This document shows, piece by piece, positions 15,741 to 23,590 of a stretch of 31,156 nucleotides of DNA. Both the position numbers and the translations under genes were made by a program. Numbering within the stretch: position 1 is the first letter of the stretch; every line of letters starts with the position of its first letter. The DNA is from an uncultured Faecalicatena sp. (GTDB lineage: Bacteria; Bacillota; Clostridia; Lachnospirales; Lachnospiraceae), in assembly GCA_902489075.1 (NCBI GenBank), contig CABTYO010000023.1, positions 1 through 31,156 on the forward strand. Direction: 5' to 3'. The notes under the pieces were generated by a model. That model saw only the letters and a list, made by a program, of their open reading frames with translations. It ran no database searches and had not been told where the DNA came from.

Positions 15741-16679
15741 ATGAGAACGCTATTTTTGATTATAGTTGCTATTTTGGTTATCGGTCTTTTGATTTTTGTT
15801 GCGAACATCAGGATTGTGCCGCAGGCACATGCATATATCCTGGAACGTGTCGGTGGATATAAGGAGACCTGGAGTGTTGGACTTCATTTTAAGATGCCGA
15901 TTCTTGACAAAGTTGCAAAGAAAGTATCATTAAAGGAACAGGTAGTAGACTTTGAACCTCAGGCAGTAATCACAAAGGATAATGTAACGATGCAGATTGA
16001 TACGGTTGTATTCTTCCAGATTACAGATCCGAAGCAGTATGCATATGGTGTGGAAAGTCCGATCGCTGCAATTGAGAATCTGACAGCGACCACACTGCGT
16101 AACATCATTGGTGATCTGGAACTGGATGAGACACTGACATCCAGAGAGACGATCAACTCCAAGATGAGGACATCGCTGGATATCGCGACGGACCCCTGGG
16201 GAATTAAGGTGAACCGTGTAGAGTTAAAGAACATCATGCCGCCAAAGGCAATCCAGGATGCAATGGAGAAGCAGATGAAGGCAGAGCGTGAACGAAGAGA
16301 AGCGATTCTGAGGGCAGAGGGTGAGAAGAAGTCTACGATCCTTGTTGCAGAAGGTGAGAAAGAGTCCGTGATCCTGGAAGCCGAGGCAGCCAAGCAGGCA
16401 GCGATCCTGAAAGCAGAAGCTGAGAAGCAGAAGAGGATCAAAGAGGCAGAAGGTCAGGCAGAAGCCATCAGAAGCGTACAGAAGGCAACGGCAGAAGGTA
16501 TTGAGTTTATCAAAGCAGCCGGAGCTGATAATGCTGTATTGACGATCAAGAGCCTGGAGGCATTTACCAAGGCAGCAGACGGCAAGGCAACGAAGATCAT
16601 TATCCCGTCAGAACTGCAGGGAATCGCCGGACTGACCAAGACGATCGCAGAAGTTGCAGCAGCTAATGTAGCAGAGTAA
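15741..16679 (+). CDS. SPFH/Band 7 (stomatin/QmcA-like) membrane protein
   Basis: 312 residues. One N-terminal transmembrane segment (residues 3-20) is followed by the SPFH domain (VPQAHAYILERVGGY, KVSLKEQVVDFEPQ, DPWGIKVNRVELKNI). A long Ala/Glu/Lys-rich coiled coil (about 170-250) then carries repeats of the type AEGEKxSxIL, and the end is hydrophobic. It oligomerises at the membrane and is stabilised by NfeD partners; a chaperone or protease-scaffold role is known for relatives. GAGGAGG lies within the nfeD end, so translation is coupled. Precise function in this organism is unknown. Confidence 0.93.
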   Translation: MRTLFLIIVAILVIGLLIFVANIRIVPQAHAYILERVGGYKETWSVGLHFKMPILDKVAKKVSLKEQVVDFEPQAVITKDNVTMQIDTVVFFQITDPKQYAYGVESPIAAIENLTATTLRNIIGDLELDETLTSRETINSKMRTSLDIATDPWGIKVNRVELKNIMPPKAIQDAMEKQMKAERERREAILRAEGEKKSTILVAEGEKESVILEAEAAKQAAILKAEAEKQKRIKEAEGQAEAIRSVQKATAEGIEFIKAAGADNAVLTIKSLEAFTKAADGKATKIIIPSELQGIAGLTKTIAEVAAANVAE

Positions 16680-16686
16680 GTATGAT

Positions 16687-16740
16687 AGAGTGCATGTAAG
16701 AGAGTGCATGTAACAGAGTAGATGTAACAGAATAGCATGG
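16687..16740 (+). repeat. Degenerate 14-nt tandem repeat
   Basis: Three 14-nt units (16687-16700, 16701-16714, 16715-16728; consensus AGAGTGCATGTAAC) and a partial fourth directly after the SPFH stop. The first two differ at one base. A related repeat follows the MerR gene. Confidence 0.75.
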
Positions 16741-16768
16741 AATGTGGTGTTGCCACTTCGAACAGCTG

Positions 16769-16855
16769 CGCCCCGGTTTTATCTGCCGGGGCGTAAGTTG
16801 AATTATGACAGGAGAAAGCAGCAAAGCGGATGTAGAATATCCGCTTTGATCCTGT
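16769..16855. other. Two hairpins between the SPFH gene and the two-component system
   Basis: Hairpin 1: CGCCCCGG/CCGGGGCG (16769-16776 with 16786-16793). Hairpin 2: CAAAGCGGAT/ATCCGCTTTG (16822-16831 with 16839-16848), extended by ACAGGA/TCCTGT (16808-16813 with 16850-16855). Neither has a T-run, so they may be leader or trailer structures rather than terminators. Confidence 0.5.
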
Positions 16856-16898
16856 TAAAATTACCGAATGTGGTGAAATAAGGGACAGGGAGTATACA

Positions 16899-17621
16899 AT
16901 GGCAGGAATACTTATATTAGAAGATGACACGGTCAGCAGAGGAGCACTGGTATCCATGCTTGGCAAACTGGGGAAAGAAGTTCAGGTGGATGAAGCGGCT
17001 GATTTACAGTCGGCAGAAGAACTGCTGGAATCCGGGAAGAATTATGATCTGTTTTTACTGGATGTGAATCTGGATAAAGAGGACCAGGAGGACGCATCCG
17101 GCCTTATTTTTGCAGAGAAGGTCAGGAAAGTCATGAGGTATGAGCTGACACCGATCGTTATGCTGACATCAGTGGGATCACTGGAGATCGAGGCTTACAG
17201 AAAGATCCACTGTTACCAGTATATTTTGAAGCCCTATGAGGAGACAGAGGTCTGTGAAGTTGTAAAGAGGATCCTGGCGCATACCAGATCTCTGGAGAAA
17301 CCATATATTATTGTAAAGAAGAATGGGATTAATTATAAGATCCTGTGTGAAGATATCGTTTTCTGCAAGGCAATCCCACGCGGGGTCTGCTTTTATCTGA
17401 AGGAAGAACAGATGGAGGTTCCCTATCTTTCCATCCGACAGCTTCTGGATAAGCTGCCAAAGCAGGGGTTCATCCAGTGTCACAGGATGTTTGTTGTGAA
17501 TCAGGCGTATGTCAGGTATTATGATCTTGTGAATCAGATGATACAGATGGAAGGGTATCCGGATAAGATTGATATCGGAGTTACCTACAAGGCGGAAGTC
17601 AGGAGGCTGTTGAATGAGTAA
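16899..17621 (+). CDS. LytTR-family response regulator
   Basis: 240 residues. The N-terminal receiver domain has acidic residues in ILEDD, the phospho-acceptor D55 in LLDVNL, and the conserved Lys in ILKPYEE. The C-terminal domain (about 135-240) is LytTR: VKKNGINYKILCEDIVF, then FIQCHRMFVVNQAYV. Such regulators (AgrA, VirR) bind direct repeats upstream of peptide-signalling or virulence-type genes. GGGAG precedes the ATG. Its stop overlaps the sensor kinase start by 8 nt. No Agr peptide genes or transport genes lie adjacent, so the regulated genes are elsewhere or unknown. Confidence 0.93.
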   Translation: MAGILILEDDTVSRGALVSMLGKLGKEVQVDEAADLQSAEELLESGKNYDLFLLDVNLDKEDQEDASGLIFAEKVRKVMRYELTPIVMLTSVGSLEIEAYRKIHCYQYILKPYEETEVCEVVKRILAHTRSLEKPYIIVKKNGINYKILCEDIVFCKAIPRGVCFYLKEEQMEVPYLSIRQLLDKLPKQGFIQCHRMFVVNQAYVRYYDLVNQMIQMEGYPDKIDIGVTYKAEVRRLLNE

Positions 17622-18465
17622 AGAGATAAAAAAGGTTTTATACCGTGTGTTTTGTTTTCTCTCGCTGGCGATCGCGGTCTATCTGGTCATTGATCTAAAG
17701 GTGAGCCGTACACTTGATCTTAAGATGATCATTGTGTTCATCCTGTTTTTGATTGTTATCATTTGGGGGACAATCGACTGGAAGATGAGCAGTGATATTA
17801 TAAAGGAACAGAAGAAAGAACTGATGATGTATCAGTTATATATACAGCCTCTGGAAGAGTTGGTCAAAGAGATCCGGGCGAAGCAGCATGAGTTTGACAA
17901 CCACCTCAATGCCATATTGAATATGCATCTGACGGTAGAAAATTACGATGAACTCGTGAAGCAGCAGTCCGAGTATATTAAGGCGATCAGCAGAGACGGG
18001 GGGAATCAGTACCTGCCGCTTTTACGTATCAGTGACAAAGTACTGGCAGGTTTTCTGTACAGCAAGATCGTCAGTTCCAGAGAAGAGATCGAGACCGAGA
18101 TAGAAGTCCGAAGCAAGGAGATTATATCCGGTGTTTCGGAGCACAGACTGATCGAGATCGTCGGAGTGCTGGTTGATAATGCGTATGAAGCATGTCCAGA
18201 AGAAGGAGGCAGAGTCAGGATGATTCTTGATTCTCAGTTTGACCACCTGTTTTTCCAGATACTGAACCAGCATGAGAAGGTATCCTTCGAGGAAATCGGG
18301 CGTTTCTTTGAGAATGGCTATTCTACTAAGAGCAGGAAAAAAGGAGAACGCGGGATCGGGCTCTACCGTGCAAAAGCAATCGCTGAGAAGGCCGGCGGTG
18401 AGATCACTGTGGGACAGGAAGAAATCGGAGGAGAGAACTATATCCAGTTCACAGTTGTAATCTAA
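17614..18465 (+). CDS. GHKL-type sensor histidine kinase (AgrC/NatK-like)
   Basis: 283 residues. Two N-terminal transmembrane helices (about 8-26 and 38-52) leave almost no extracellular domain, unlike the six-helix AgrC sensors, so the signal is probably membrane or cytosolic. The phospho-acceptor H92 is in KQHEFDNHLNAI, followed by the N-box LVDNAYEAC and the ATP-lid GERGIGLYRAKAIAEKAGG. It overlaps the LytTR regulator gene and forms a cognate pair with it. The short linker between helices suggests an intramembrane-sensing kinase, an inference from topology. Confidence 0.92.
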   Translation: MSKEIKKVLYRVFCFLSLAIAVYLVIDLKVSRTLDLKMIIVFILFLIVIIWGTIDWKMSSDIIKEQKKELMMYQLYIQPLEELVKEIRAKQHEFDNHLNAILNMHLTVENYDELVKQQSEYIKAISRDGGNQYLPLLRISDKVLAGFLYSKIVSSREEIETEIEVRSKEIISGVSEHRLIEIVGVLVDNAYEACPEEGGRVRMILDSQFDHLFFQILNQHEKVSFEEIGRFFENGYSTKSRKKGERGIGLYRAKAIAEKAGGEITVGQEEIGGENYIQFTVVI

Positions 18466-18473
18466 GTAAGGGC

Positions 18474-18502
18474 TTTCACGAGCTTACAGTTTATGATATA
18501 CT
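18474..18502 (+). promoter_or_regulatory. Promoter placed directly against the helicase start
   Basis: TTTCAC (18474-18479) and TATACT (18497-18502) with a 17-bp spacer. The expected transcription start is within one or two bases of the ATG at 18510, so the message would be leaderless. Confidence 0.5.
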
Positions 18503-18509
18503 AGGGAAC

Positions 18510-20876
18510 ATGGACGAGAAAGAGTTAATTAAGATATCTGTCCGCAATCTTGTGGAGTTTATTCTGCGGGAGGGGGACATAGACAACAGAAGATCTGGCG
18601 GCATGGACAAGGACACCATGCAGCAGGGAAGTAGAATCCATCGCAAGATACAGCGGCGCATGGGTTCTAATTATCGTGCGGAAGTTCCTTTAAAGATTCA
18701 GATACCATGTGAGAATCTGATTCTTCAGGTGGAGGGCAGAGCCGATGGGATCATAGAGGATGGAGCTGAGATCACTATTGATGAGATCAAGGGTGTATTG
18801 AGAGAATTGATCCATATTGAATCGCCTTCGAATGTACATCTGGCACAGGCCAAGTGCTATGCATATATTTACGGAAAGCAGGAGAATCTTAAGAAAATCA
18901 ATGTGCAGATGACATACTGCCACCTGGAGACAGAAGAACTGAAACAGTTCACCCAAAGTTTTTCCATAGAGGAGCTGGAAGAGTGGTTTCTGGAACTGGT
19001 CGGGAAGTATGAAAAGTGGGCAAAGTTCCAGATCGAATGGAAGGAAAAACGGAATGCATCGATCAAAGGAGTGGAGTTCCCTTTTGAATACAGGGAGGGT
19101 CAGAGAGATCTTGTGACATCGGTGTACCGCACGATCCTCAGAAAGAAGAAGCTGTTCATCCAGGCGCCCACCGGAGTCGGGAAGACAATGGCAACGGTGT
19201 TCCCGGCAGTAAAAGCAGTCGGCGAGGGGCTGGGCGAACGGATCTTTTATCTGACAGCCAAGACAATCACCCGTACAGTGGCGGAGCAGGCTTTCCAGAC
19301 TCTGAAGAAACAGAACTTAAGTCTGAAGGTCATTACACTGACAGCAAAGGAGAAGATTTGTTTCTGTGAGGAGACGGTCTGCAACCCGGACAACTGCCCC
19401 TATGCGAAGGGGCATTATGACCGGGTGAATGACGCAGTCTTTGATCTGATCGTAAATTCCGATGATATGAGCCGGGAGGCTCTGGAGCGGCAGGCTGAGA
19501 AGTTTAAAGTCTGCCCGTTTGAGATGGCACTGGATGTCTCGGTGTGGGTAGATGCCATCATCTGTGACTACAATTATGTGTTTGACCCCAATGCCCATTT
19601 GAAACGGTTTTTCTCAGAGGGGAATAAAGGGGAATATCTGTTTCTGATTGATGAAGCCCATAATCTGGTGGAGCGGGGACGGGAGATGTACAGTGCCGCG
19701 CTTTATAAAGAAGACATTCTGGAGATGAAGCGGCTTGTAAAGACAGAAGATCCCGGCCTTGCCAGACGGCTGGATGAGTGCAATAAGCAGATGCTTGCCC
19801 TAAAGCGGGAGTGTGAGAATTATCAGATACTGGACGGAGTCTCTCACATTGCGGTAAAGCTGATGAATGTCATGTCCGGGATTGAAGAATATCTGGAGGA
19901 AGTGCAGGGGGAAGAAAAGCGGGAACAGGTGCTTAATTTTTATTTTCAGGTGAGAGATTTTCTGAATATTCATGATATTCTGGATGAGAATTATGTGATT
20001 TATACGGAAATGGAGAGGGATGGACGGTTTAAGTTAAAGCTGCTCTGTGTGAATCCGGCTGTGAATCTGCAGACCTATCTGGATCAGGGGAACAGTACCG
20101 TGTTCTTTTCAGCGACACTACTTCCCATTCATTACTATAAGAAGCTGCTCAGTGTTCAGACGGATGATTACGCAATCTATGCAGAGTCTTATTTCCCAAA
20201 GGAGAATCGTCTACTGCTTCTCGGGACCGATGTGAGCACAAAATATACCATGCGGGGCGCCGGGATGTATGAGAAGTTTGCCAGATACATCCTTCAGGTG
20301 GTGGAGGCGAAAAAAGGAAACTATATGATCTTCTTTCCTTCTTATCGTTTTATGGAAGAAGTATATGAATATTTTCAGGTGGAGATATGTGGCAGAGAGG
20401 ACATTGAATGTATCATTCAGTCGCAGTTCATGGGCGAGGAGGCCCGGGAAGTCTTTCTGGAGACATTTGAGGAGGAACGAGATACGAGCCTTGCGGGATT
20501 CTGCGTGATGGGCGGGATCTTTTCGGAAGGAATCGACCTGACGGCAGACAGGCTGATCGGTGCGGTGATCATAGGGACAGGCCTGCCACAGGTCTGCAAT
20601 GACCGGGAAATCTTAAAACAGTATTTTGACAGCAGACAGATGAGAGGGTTTGATTATGCTTATCTTTATCCTGGAATGAATAAAGTGCTTCAGTCAGCAG
20701 GCCGCGTGATCCGGACAGAAGAGGACCAGGGCGTGATCGTGCTGCTTGATGAGCGGTTCCTGGGAAGACAGTACAGAGAAATTTTCCCAAGAGAGTGGGA
20801 CGGGCTTCAGACATGCAGATTGGAAAGTATGAAAGCACATCTGGATTCTTTCTGGAATGGGCGAAGGGATGGCTGA
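18510..20876 (+). CDS. RecB-like nuclease fused to XPD/DinG-type Fe-S helicase
   Basis: 788 residues. Residues 1-180 show the RecB-type PD-(D/E)XK nuclease motifs in order: H44 in GSRIHRKI, D79 in GRADG, E92-I-K94, and Q113-x3-Y117. The helicase begins about 190: Walker A APTGVGKT (219-226), four clustered cysteines (284, 286, 291, 296) and C335 that can hold a 4Fe-4S cluster as in XPD/DinG, DEAH (381-384), FFSATLLP, and motif VI QSAGRVIRTEEDQG. This is a superfamily 2, 5'-3' type enzyme expected to unwind and cut DNA or process R-loops and repair intermediates. It follows the sensor kinase by 44 nt with its own promoter. Physiological role is not established. Confidence 0.88.
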   Translation: MDEKELIKISVRNLVEFILREGDIDNRRSGGMDKDTMQQGSRIHRKIQRRMGSNYRAEVPLKIQIPCENLILQVEGRADGIIEDGAEITIDEIKGVLRELIHIESPSNVHLAQAKCYAYIYGKQENLKKINVQMTYCHLETEELKQFTQSFSIEELEEWFLELVGKYEKWAKFQIEWKEKRNASIKGVEFPFEYREGQRDLVTSVYRTILRKKKLFIQAPTGVGKTMATVFPAVKAVGEGLGERIFYLTAKTITRTVAEQAFQTLKKQNLSLKVITLTAKEKICFCEETVCNPDNCPYAKGHYDRVNDAVFDLIVNSDDMSREALERQAEKFKVCPFEMALDVSVWVDAIICDYNYVFDPNAHLKRFFSEGNKGEYLFLIDEAHNLVERGREMYSAALYKEDILEMKRLVKTEDPGLARRLDECNKQMLALKRECENYQILDGVSHIAVKLMNVMSGIEEYLEEVQGEEKREQVLNFYFQVRDFLNIHDILDENYVIYTEMERDGRFKLKLLCVNPAVNLQTYLDQGNSTVFFSATLLPIHYYKKLLSVQTDDYAIYAESYFPKENRLLLLGTDVSTKYTMRGAGMYEKFARYILQVVEAKKGNYMIFFPSYRFMEEVYEYFQVEICGREDIECIIQSQFMGEEAREVFLETFEEERDTSLAGFCVMGGIFSEGIDLTADRLIGAVIIGTGLPQVCNDREILKQYFDSRQMRGFDYAYLYPGMNKVLQSAGRVIRTEEDQGVIVLLDERFLGRQYREIFPREWDGLQTCRLESMKAHLDSFWNGRRDG

Positions 20877-20925
20877 ATGATAGGCAAAAAGAGCCAAAAA
20901 GATAGGGGAAAATTACGGAAAAGTC

Positions 20926-20956
20926 TTGACATTCAAGCCACTTGATAGTTTTAAAT
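20926..20956 (+). promoter_or_regulatory. MerR-type promoter with 19-bp spacer and dyad
   Basis: TTGACA (20926-20931) and TTAAAT (20951-20956) are 19 bp apart, the stretched spacing MerR proteins act on. The spacer contains the dyad TTCAAG-CCA-CTTGAT (20932-20946, 5 of 6 pairs). Confidence 0.6.
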
Positions 20957-20975
20957 GTTAGCAAAGGAGGACACT

Positions 20976-21641
20976 ATGAATATCAAAGAAGTAGAAAAAG
21001 AAGTAGGAATCCGAAAGGCTAACATCCGCTATTATGAAGAACAGAGTTTGATTACTCCTCATAGAAATGCAGAGAATAATTATCGGGATTATTCGGGAGA
21101 GGATATCTTGTGCCTGAAAAAAATCAAGGCACTTCGTATACTTGGCATTTCAGTATCTGAGATTAAGACACTGCAATCTGGTGGAGAATCTCTGCAGGAA
21201 GCGGTATCAAAACGGATATCAGAGATTGAAGAAGAGATGGATGAGCTGGGAGAATTAAAAGACATGTGCCAGATATTTCTAAAGCTTGACCAGTCATATG
21301 AGACCATGGACCCTTCTCTTCTGAATTCGCGGGAAAGCCTTTCTTTCAAGAAAGGGGCGTCATTTATGAAGACAGACAGAAGTAAAAACTACGAAAAAGC
21401 ATATCAAAGGTCAACGAAAATATTAATGTTTTATGGACTTTTGGTGATGCTGCCGACTTCCTCAAATATACAGCATCTCCTGCATTACAGCCTGCCGGAA
21501 TGGATGAGATGGCTGGGAACAGGAGGTACATGGCTTGCCGGGATTGCAGGTATTACCTTTTACTTACTGATGTACAGGCAGAAACGGATCGAACAGGAAA
21601 AGGCGGAGATGGATTTGATAATAAGGACAGGGAGACGCTGA
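20976..21641 (+). CDS. MerR-family regulator with membrane-spanning C-terminus
   Basis: 221 residues from the ATG behind AAAGGAGG; an upstream ATG at 20955 is in the leader. The MerR winged helix (MNIKEVEKEVGIRKANIRYYEE) and second helix-turn (RDYSGEDILCLKKIKALRILGI) are followed by a coiled coil (about 70-105). Two hydrophobic segments (about 148-162 and 183-200) then replace a soluble ligand domain. The protein is probably anchored in the membrane and may sense envelope stress or a membrane ligand. A MerR-type promoter precedes it, suggesting autoregulation. No cognate transporter lies next to it. A degenerate repeat and a terminator follow. Confidence 0.85.
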   Translation: MNIKEVEKEVGIRKANIRYYEEQSLITPHRNAENNYRDYSGEDILCLKKIKALRILGISVSEIKTLQSGGESLQEAVSKRISEIEEEMDELGELKDMCQIFLKLDQSYETMDPSLLNSRESLSFKKGASFMKTDRSKNYEKAYQRSTKILMFYGLLVMLPTSSNIQHLLHYSLPEWMRWLGTGGTWLAGIAGITFYLLMYRQKRIEQEKAEMDLIIRTGRR

Positions 21642-21688
21642 GATCTGGGGGAGCAGAGCGACGGCAGAACACTAATATGATCAAGCAG

Positions 21689-21737
21689 CGACGTGATAGA
21701 ACAAGCGATTTGATAGAACAACGATATGATAGAACAG
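21689..21737 (+). repeat. Degenerate 16-nt tandem repeat after the MerR gene
   Basis: Three units of 16-17 nt (21689-21705, 21706-21721, 21722-21737; consensus CGATNTGATAGAACAA). The array ends in AACAGAGTAGATGT (21733-21746), which also occurs in the repeat after the SPFH gene at 16712-16725. Confidence 0.7.
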
Positions 21738-21774
21738 AGTAGATGTTGCTTAACCATATATGATCTAAAATAGT

Positions 21775-21806
21775 AAAACAGCAGCCGACATCAGGCTGCT
21801 GTTTTT
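21775..21806. terminator. Bidirectional terminator between MerR and hsp20
   Basis: 12-bp perfect stem AAAACAGCAGCC/GGCTGCTGTTTT (21775-21786 with 21794-21805) with A-run and T-run on the two sides, serving the convergent genes. Confidence 0.9.
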
Positions 21807-21833
21807 AGTATCATTATAAACCAAAGTAAAAAA

Positions 21834-22253
21834 CTATTCGATTGTGATATATTTCGGTTGCTCTTCAATGGCTTTTGGTGCTTCTTTCGGGATGCAAAGG
21901 TAAAGGATACCGTCCTTGAAGGAAGCTTTGATATCTTCCTGTCTGAGCTGCTCACCAACATAGAATCTGCGGTTGCAGGAACCGGTGTAACGCTCCTTGC
22001 GGATGCAGTTGCCTTTCTGATCCTTCTCTTCCTGTGACTCCTCATGTGTCGCTGAGATGGTAAGATAACCGTCTTTTAAGTCAGCCTTGATATCTTCTTT
22101 ACGATATCCCGGAAGTTCCATCTCTACGAGATAGTTCGCATCCTTCTCGTGAATATCTGTTTTCATGATCTGTGCAGCAGAATTATCGAAAGGCCTCTCG
22201 AAGAATGGGTCCCTGAAAAAATCATTTAAAAAACTTTTGTTTGATAATAACAT
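21834..22253 (-). CDS. hsp20: Small heat-shock protein, Hsp20/alpha-crystallin family
   Basis: 139 residues. The alpha-crystallin domain runs from about residue 30 to 125: VEMELPGYRKEDIKADLKDG and the A-x-x-x-G-I/V-L pattern in ASFKDGILYL. The C-terminal IxI-type motif ITI (in KYITIE), used for oligomer assembly, is present. It is an ATP-independent holdase that keeps unfolded proteins soluble. An AGGAGG-type site precedes the start at 22253. A CIRCE element overlaps the promoter, so HrcA repression is expected. Confidence 0.94.
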   Translation of the reverse strand: MLLSNKSFLNDFFRDPFFERPFDNSAAQIMKTDIHEKDANYLVEMELPGYRKEDIKADLKDGYLTISATHEESQEEKDQKGNCIRKERYTGSCNRRFYVGEQLRQEDIKASFKDGILYLCIPKEAPKAIEEQPKYITIE

Positions 22254-22298
22254 AGTCCATACCTCCTAAATTCAATCTGTTATCTTTGTTCTATACGT

Positions 22299-22341
22299 AA
22301 TATAGCACGTATTATTAGCACTGTCAAGAGGTGAGTGCTAA
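22299..22341 (-). promoter_or_regulatory. hsp20 promoter with CIRCE operator
   Basis: CIRCE, TTAGCACTG-N9-GAGTGCTAA (22315-22341), differs from consensus by one base in the left arm. On the minus strand -35 TTGACA (22322-22327) lies inside it, and -10 TATATT (22299-22304) is 17 bp on. Confidence 0.92.
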
Positions 22342-22446
22342 TTTTTTAAAAAGATAATTTTCAACCAGGTTTTCATTAAAGTGAATTAAAATCCCGGATA
22401 TGTCTGGATAAGGCTTGCAATAACTATTTTGTCTCAAAAAGTAAAA

Positions 22447-22517
22447 CGGATCCTCTCTGTGGATAAGCGTGTCGAGTCCTTTATTACAGGAACCCGGCTC
22501 ATCGTAAAAAGGATCCG
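22447..22517 (-). other. Inverted repeat downstream of the LysR gene
   Basis: CGGATCCT (22447-22454) pairs with AGGATCCG (22510-22517) across a 55-nt loop that contains further short pairs. Read on the minus strand it ends in GTTTTAC, so it might be a weak terminator for the LysR gene. Confidence 0.4.
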
Positions 22518-22523
22518 GTCAAT

Positions 22524-23396
22524 CTAAAAATATTCAAGAAATTCGCGTGCCGCTTTGGAAAGTGGGATCTGCTCATTATATGCAATCACGAGCTCTCTTG
22601 GCGGCAGTTCTTCCATTGTCTCCACAATAAACAGGTCATCCTGCGTATTCTCAAGGCAGTAATCGGGGATAAACGCGATCCCCAGTCCGATGCGGGCCAG
22701 GTCGATCAGGAGGTCGTTACTTGTAAGTTCAATCTCCGGTACCAGGTCGAGCTGGTGCTGCTGGAACAGTCTGTGGAGGAATTCACTCGTGGTACTGTGA
22801 CGGTCCAGCATCAGGATCGGATATTTGGAAAGCTGCTGATAGGTCAGTTTCTGCCCACGCAGGTCTTCAAAAGCACTGTTTGCAATGAAGACGTCACGGA
22901 ATTTTTTGATCTTTTTAATAGAAGATACGTTGCTTAAGTAATTGTTCGGATAGTTGACGACGACTAAATCTACCTGCCCGGTCTCTAAAAGTTCCACGCA
23001 TTTGATGGAGGTCTGGTTGATTACTTTAATATGGGCGCTTGGAAATGCTTTATGGAACCTTTCCAGGTACGGGACGAGGAAATAGCGGCAGATGGTATCA
23101 CTGGCTCCGATGCGGATCTGTCCTCCTGTTGAGGCGGCGTCTAAAAGCTGTGCCTCACCGCGCTGGATCAGATGCATGGCGGGCTCGATGTGGCGGAGCA
23201 GGATCTCTCCTTCCGGTGTTAACTGCACTCTTTTTGTACTTCTGATAAACAGTGTCTGGTCGAGTTTGCGCTCCAGTGTCTTGATGGACTGGCTCACGGC
23301 AGACTGGGAAATAAAAAGCAGCTTTGATGCTTCAGAAAAGCTTAAAGTTGATGCCACGTGGTAAAATACCTTGTATAGTTCATAGTTGATGTCCAT
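22524..23396 (-). CDS. LysR-family transcription regulator
   Basis: 290 residues, normal for the family. The N-terminal winged helix is MDINYELYKVFYHVASTLSF with SQSAVSQSIKTLERKLDQTLF. The substrate-binding domain (about 90-290) is of the periplasmic-binding-protein type, with TGQVDLVVVNYP and IGLGIAFIPDYCLE. AGGAGG precedes the start at 23396. It is divergent from the DUF1461 gene, with overlapping promoters, so that gene is its most likely target; this is inference. The effector is not apparent. Confidence 0.93.
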   Translation of the reverse strand: MDINYELYKVFYHVASTLSFSEASKLLFISQSAVSQSIKTLERKLDQTLFIRSTKRVQLTPEGEILLRHIEPAMHLIQRGEAQLLDAASTGGQIRIGASDTICRYFLVPYLERFHKAFPSAHIKVINQTSIKCVELLETGQVDLVVVNYPNNYLSNVSSIKKIKKFRDVFIANSAFEDLRGQKLTYQQLSKYPILMLDRHSTTSEFLHRLFQQHQLDLVPEIELTSNDLLIDLARIGLGIAFIPDYCLENTQDDLFIVETMEELPPRELVIAYNEQIPLSKAAREFLEYF

Positions 23397-23425
23397 TATT
23401 AGACCTCCTAATAAGTATTGCGTTC

Positions 23426-23467
23426 ATTATAAGTCAAATTGAGATGAATTACAATCCGAATTATGAT
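23426..23467. promoter_or_regulatory. Overlapping divergent promoters (LysR gene and DUF1461 gene)
   Basis: Minus strand: -35 TTGTAA (23449-23454) and -10 TATAAT (23426-23431), 17-bp spacer, for the LysR gene. Plus strand: -35 TTGAGA (23439-23444) and -10 TATGAT (23462-23467), 17-bp spacer, for the membrane protein. The two promoters interleave, so one bound regulator could switch both. Confidence 0.65.
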
Positions 23468-23590
23468 AAAATATAAGAATTAATAATAATATCAGGATTG
23501 TGGGAGCACAAAGTGCAGAGTAATCCGCAGGTATCAGGAGCAATCTATTTTTGCGCTGATGTTACAACAACGATGATTGGAGATGTGAAA

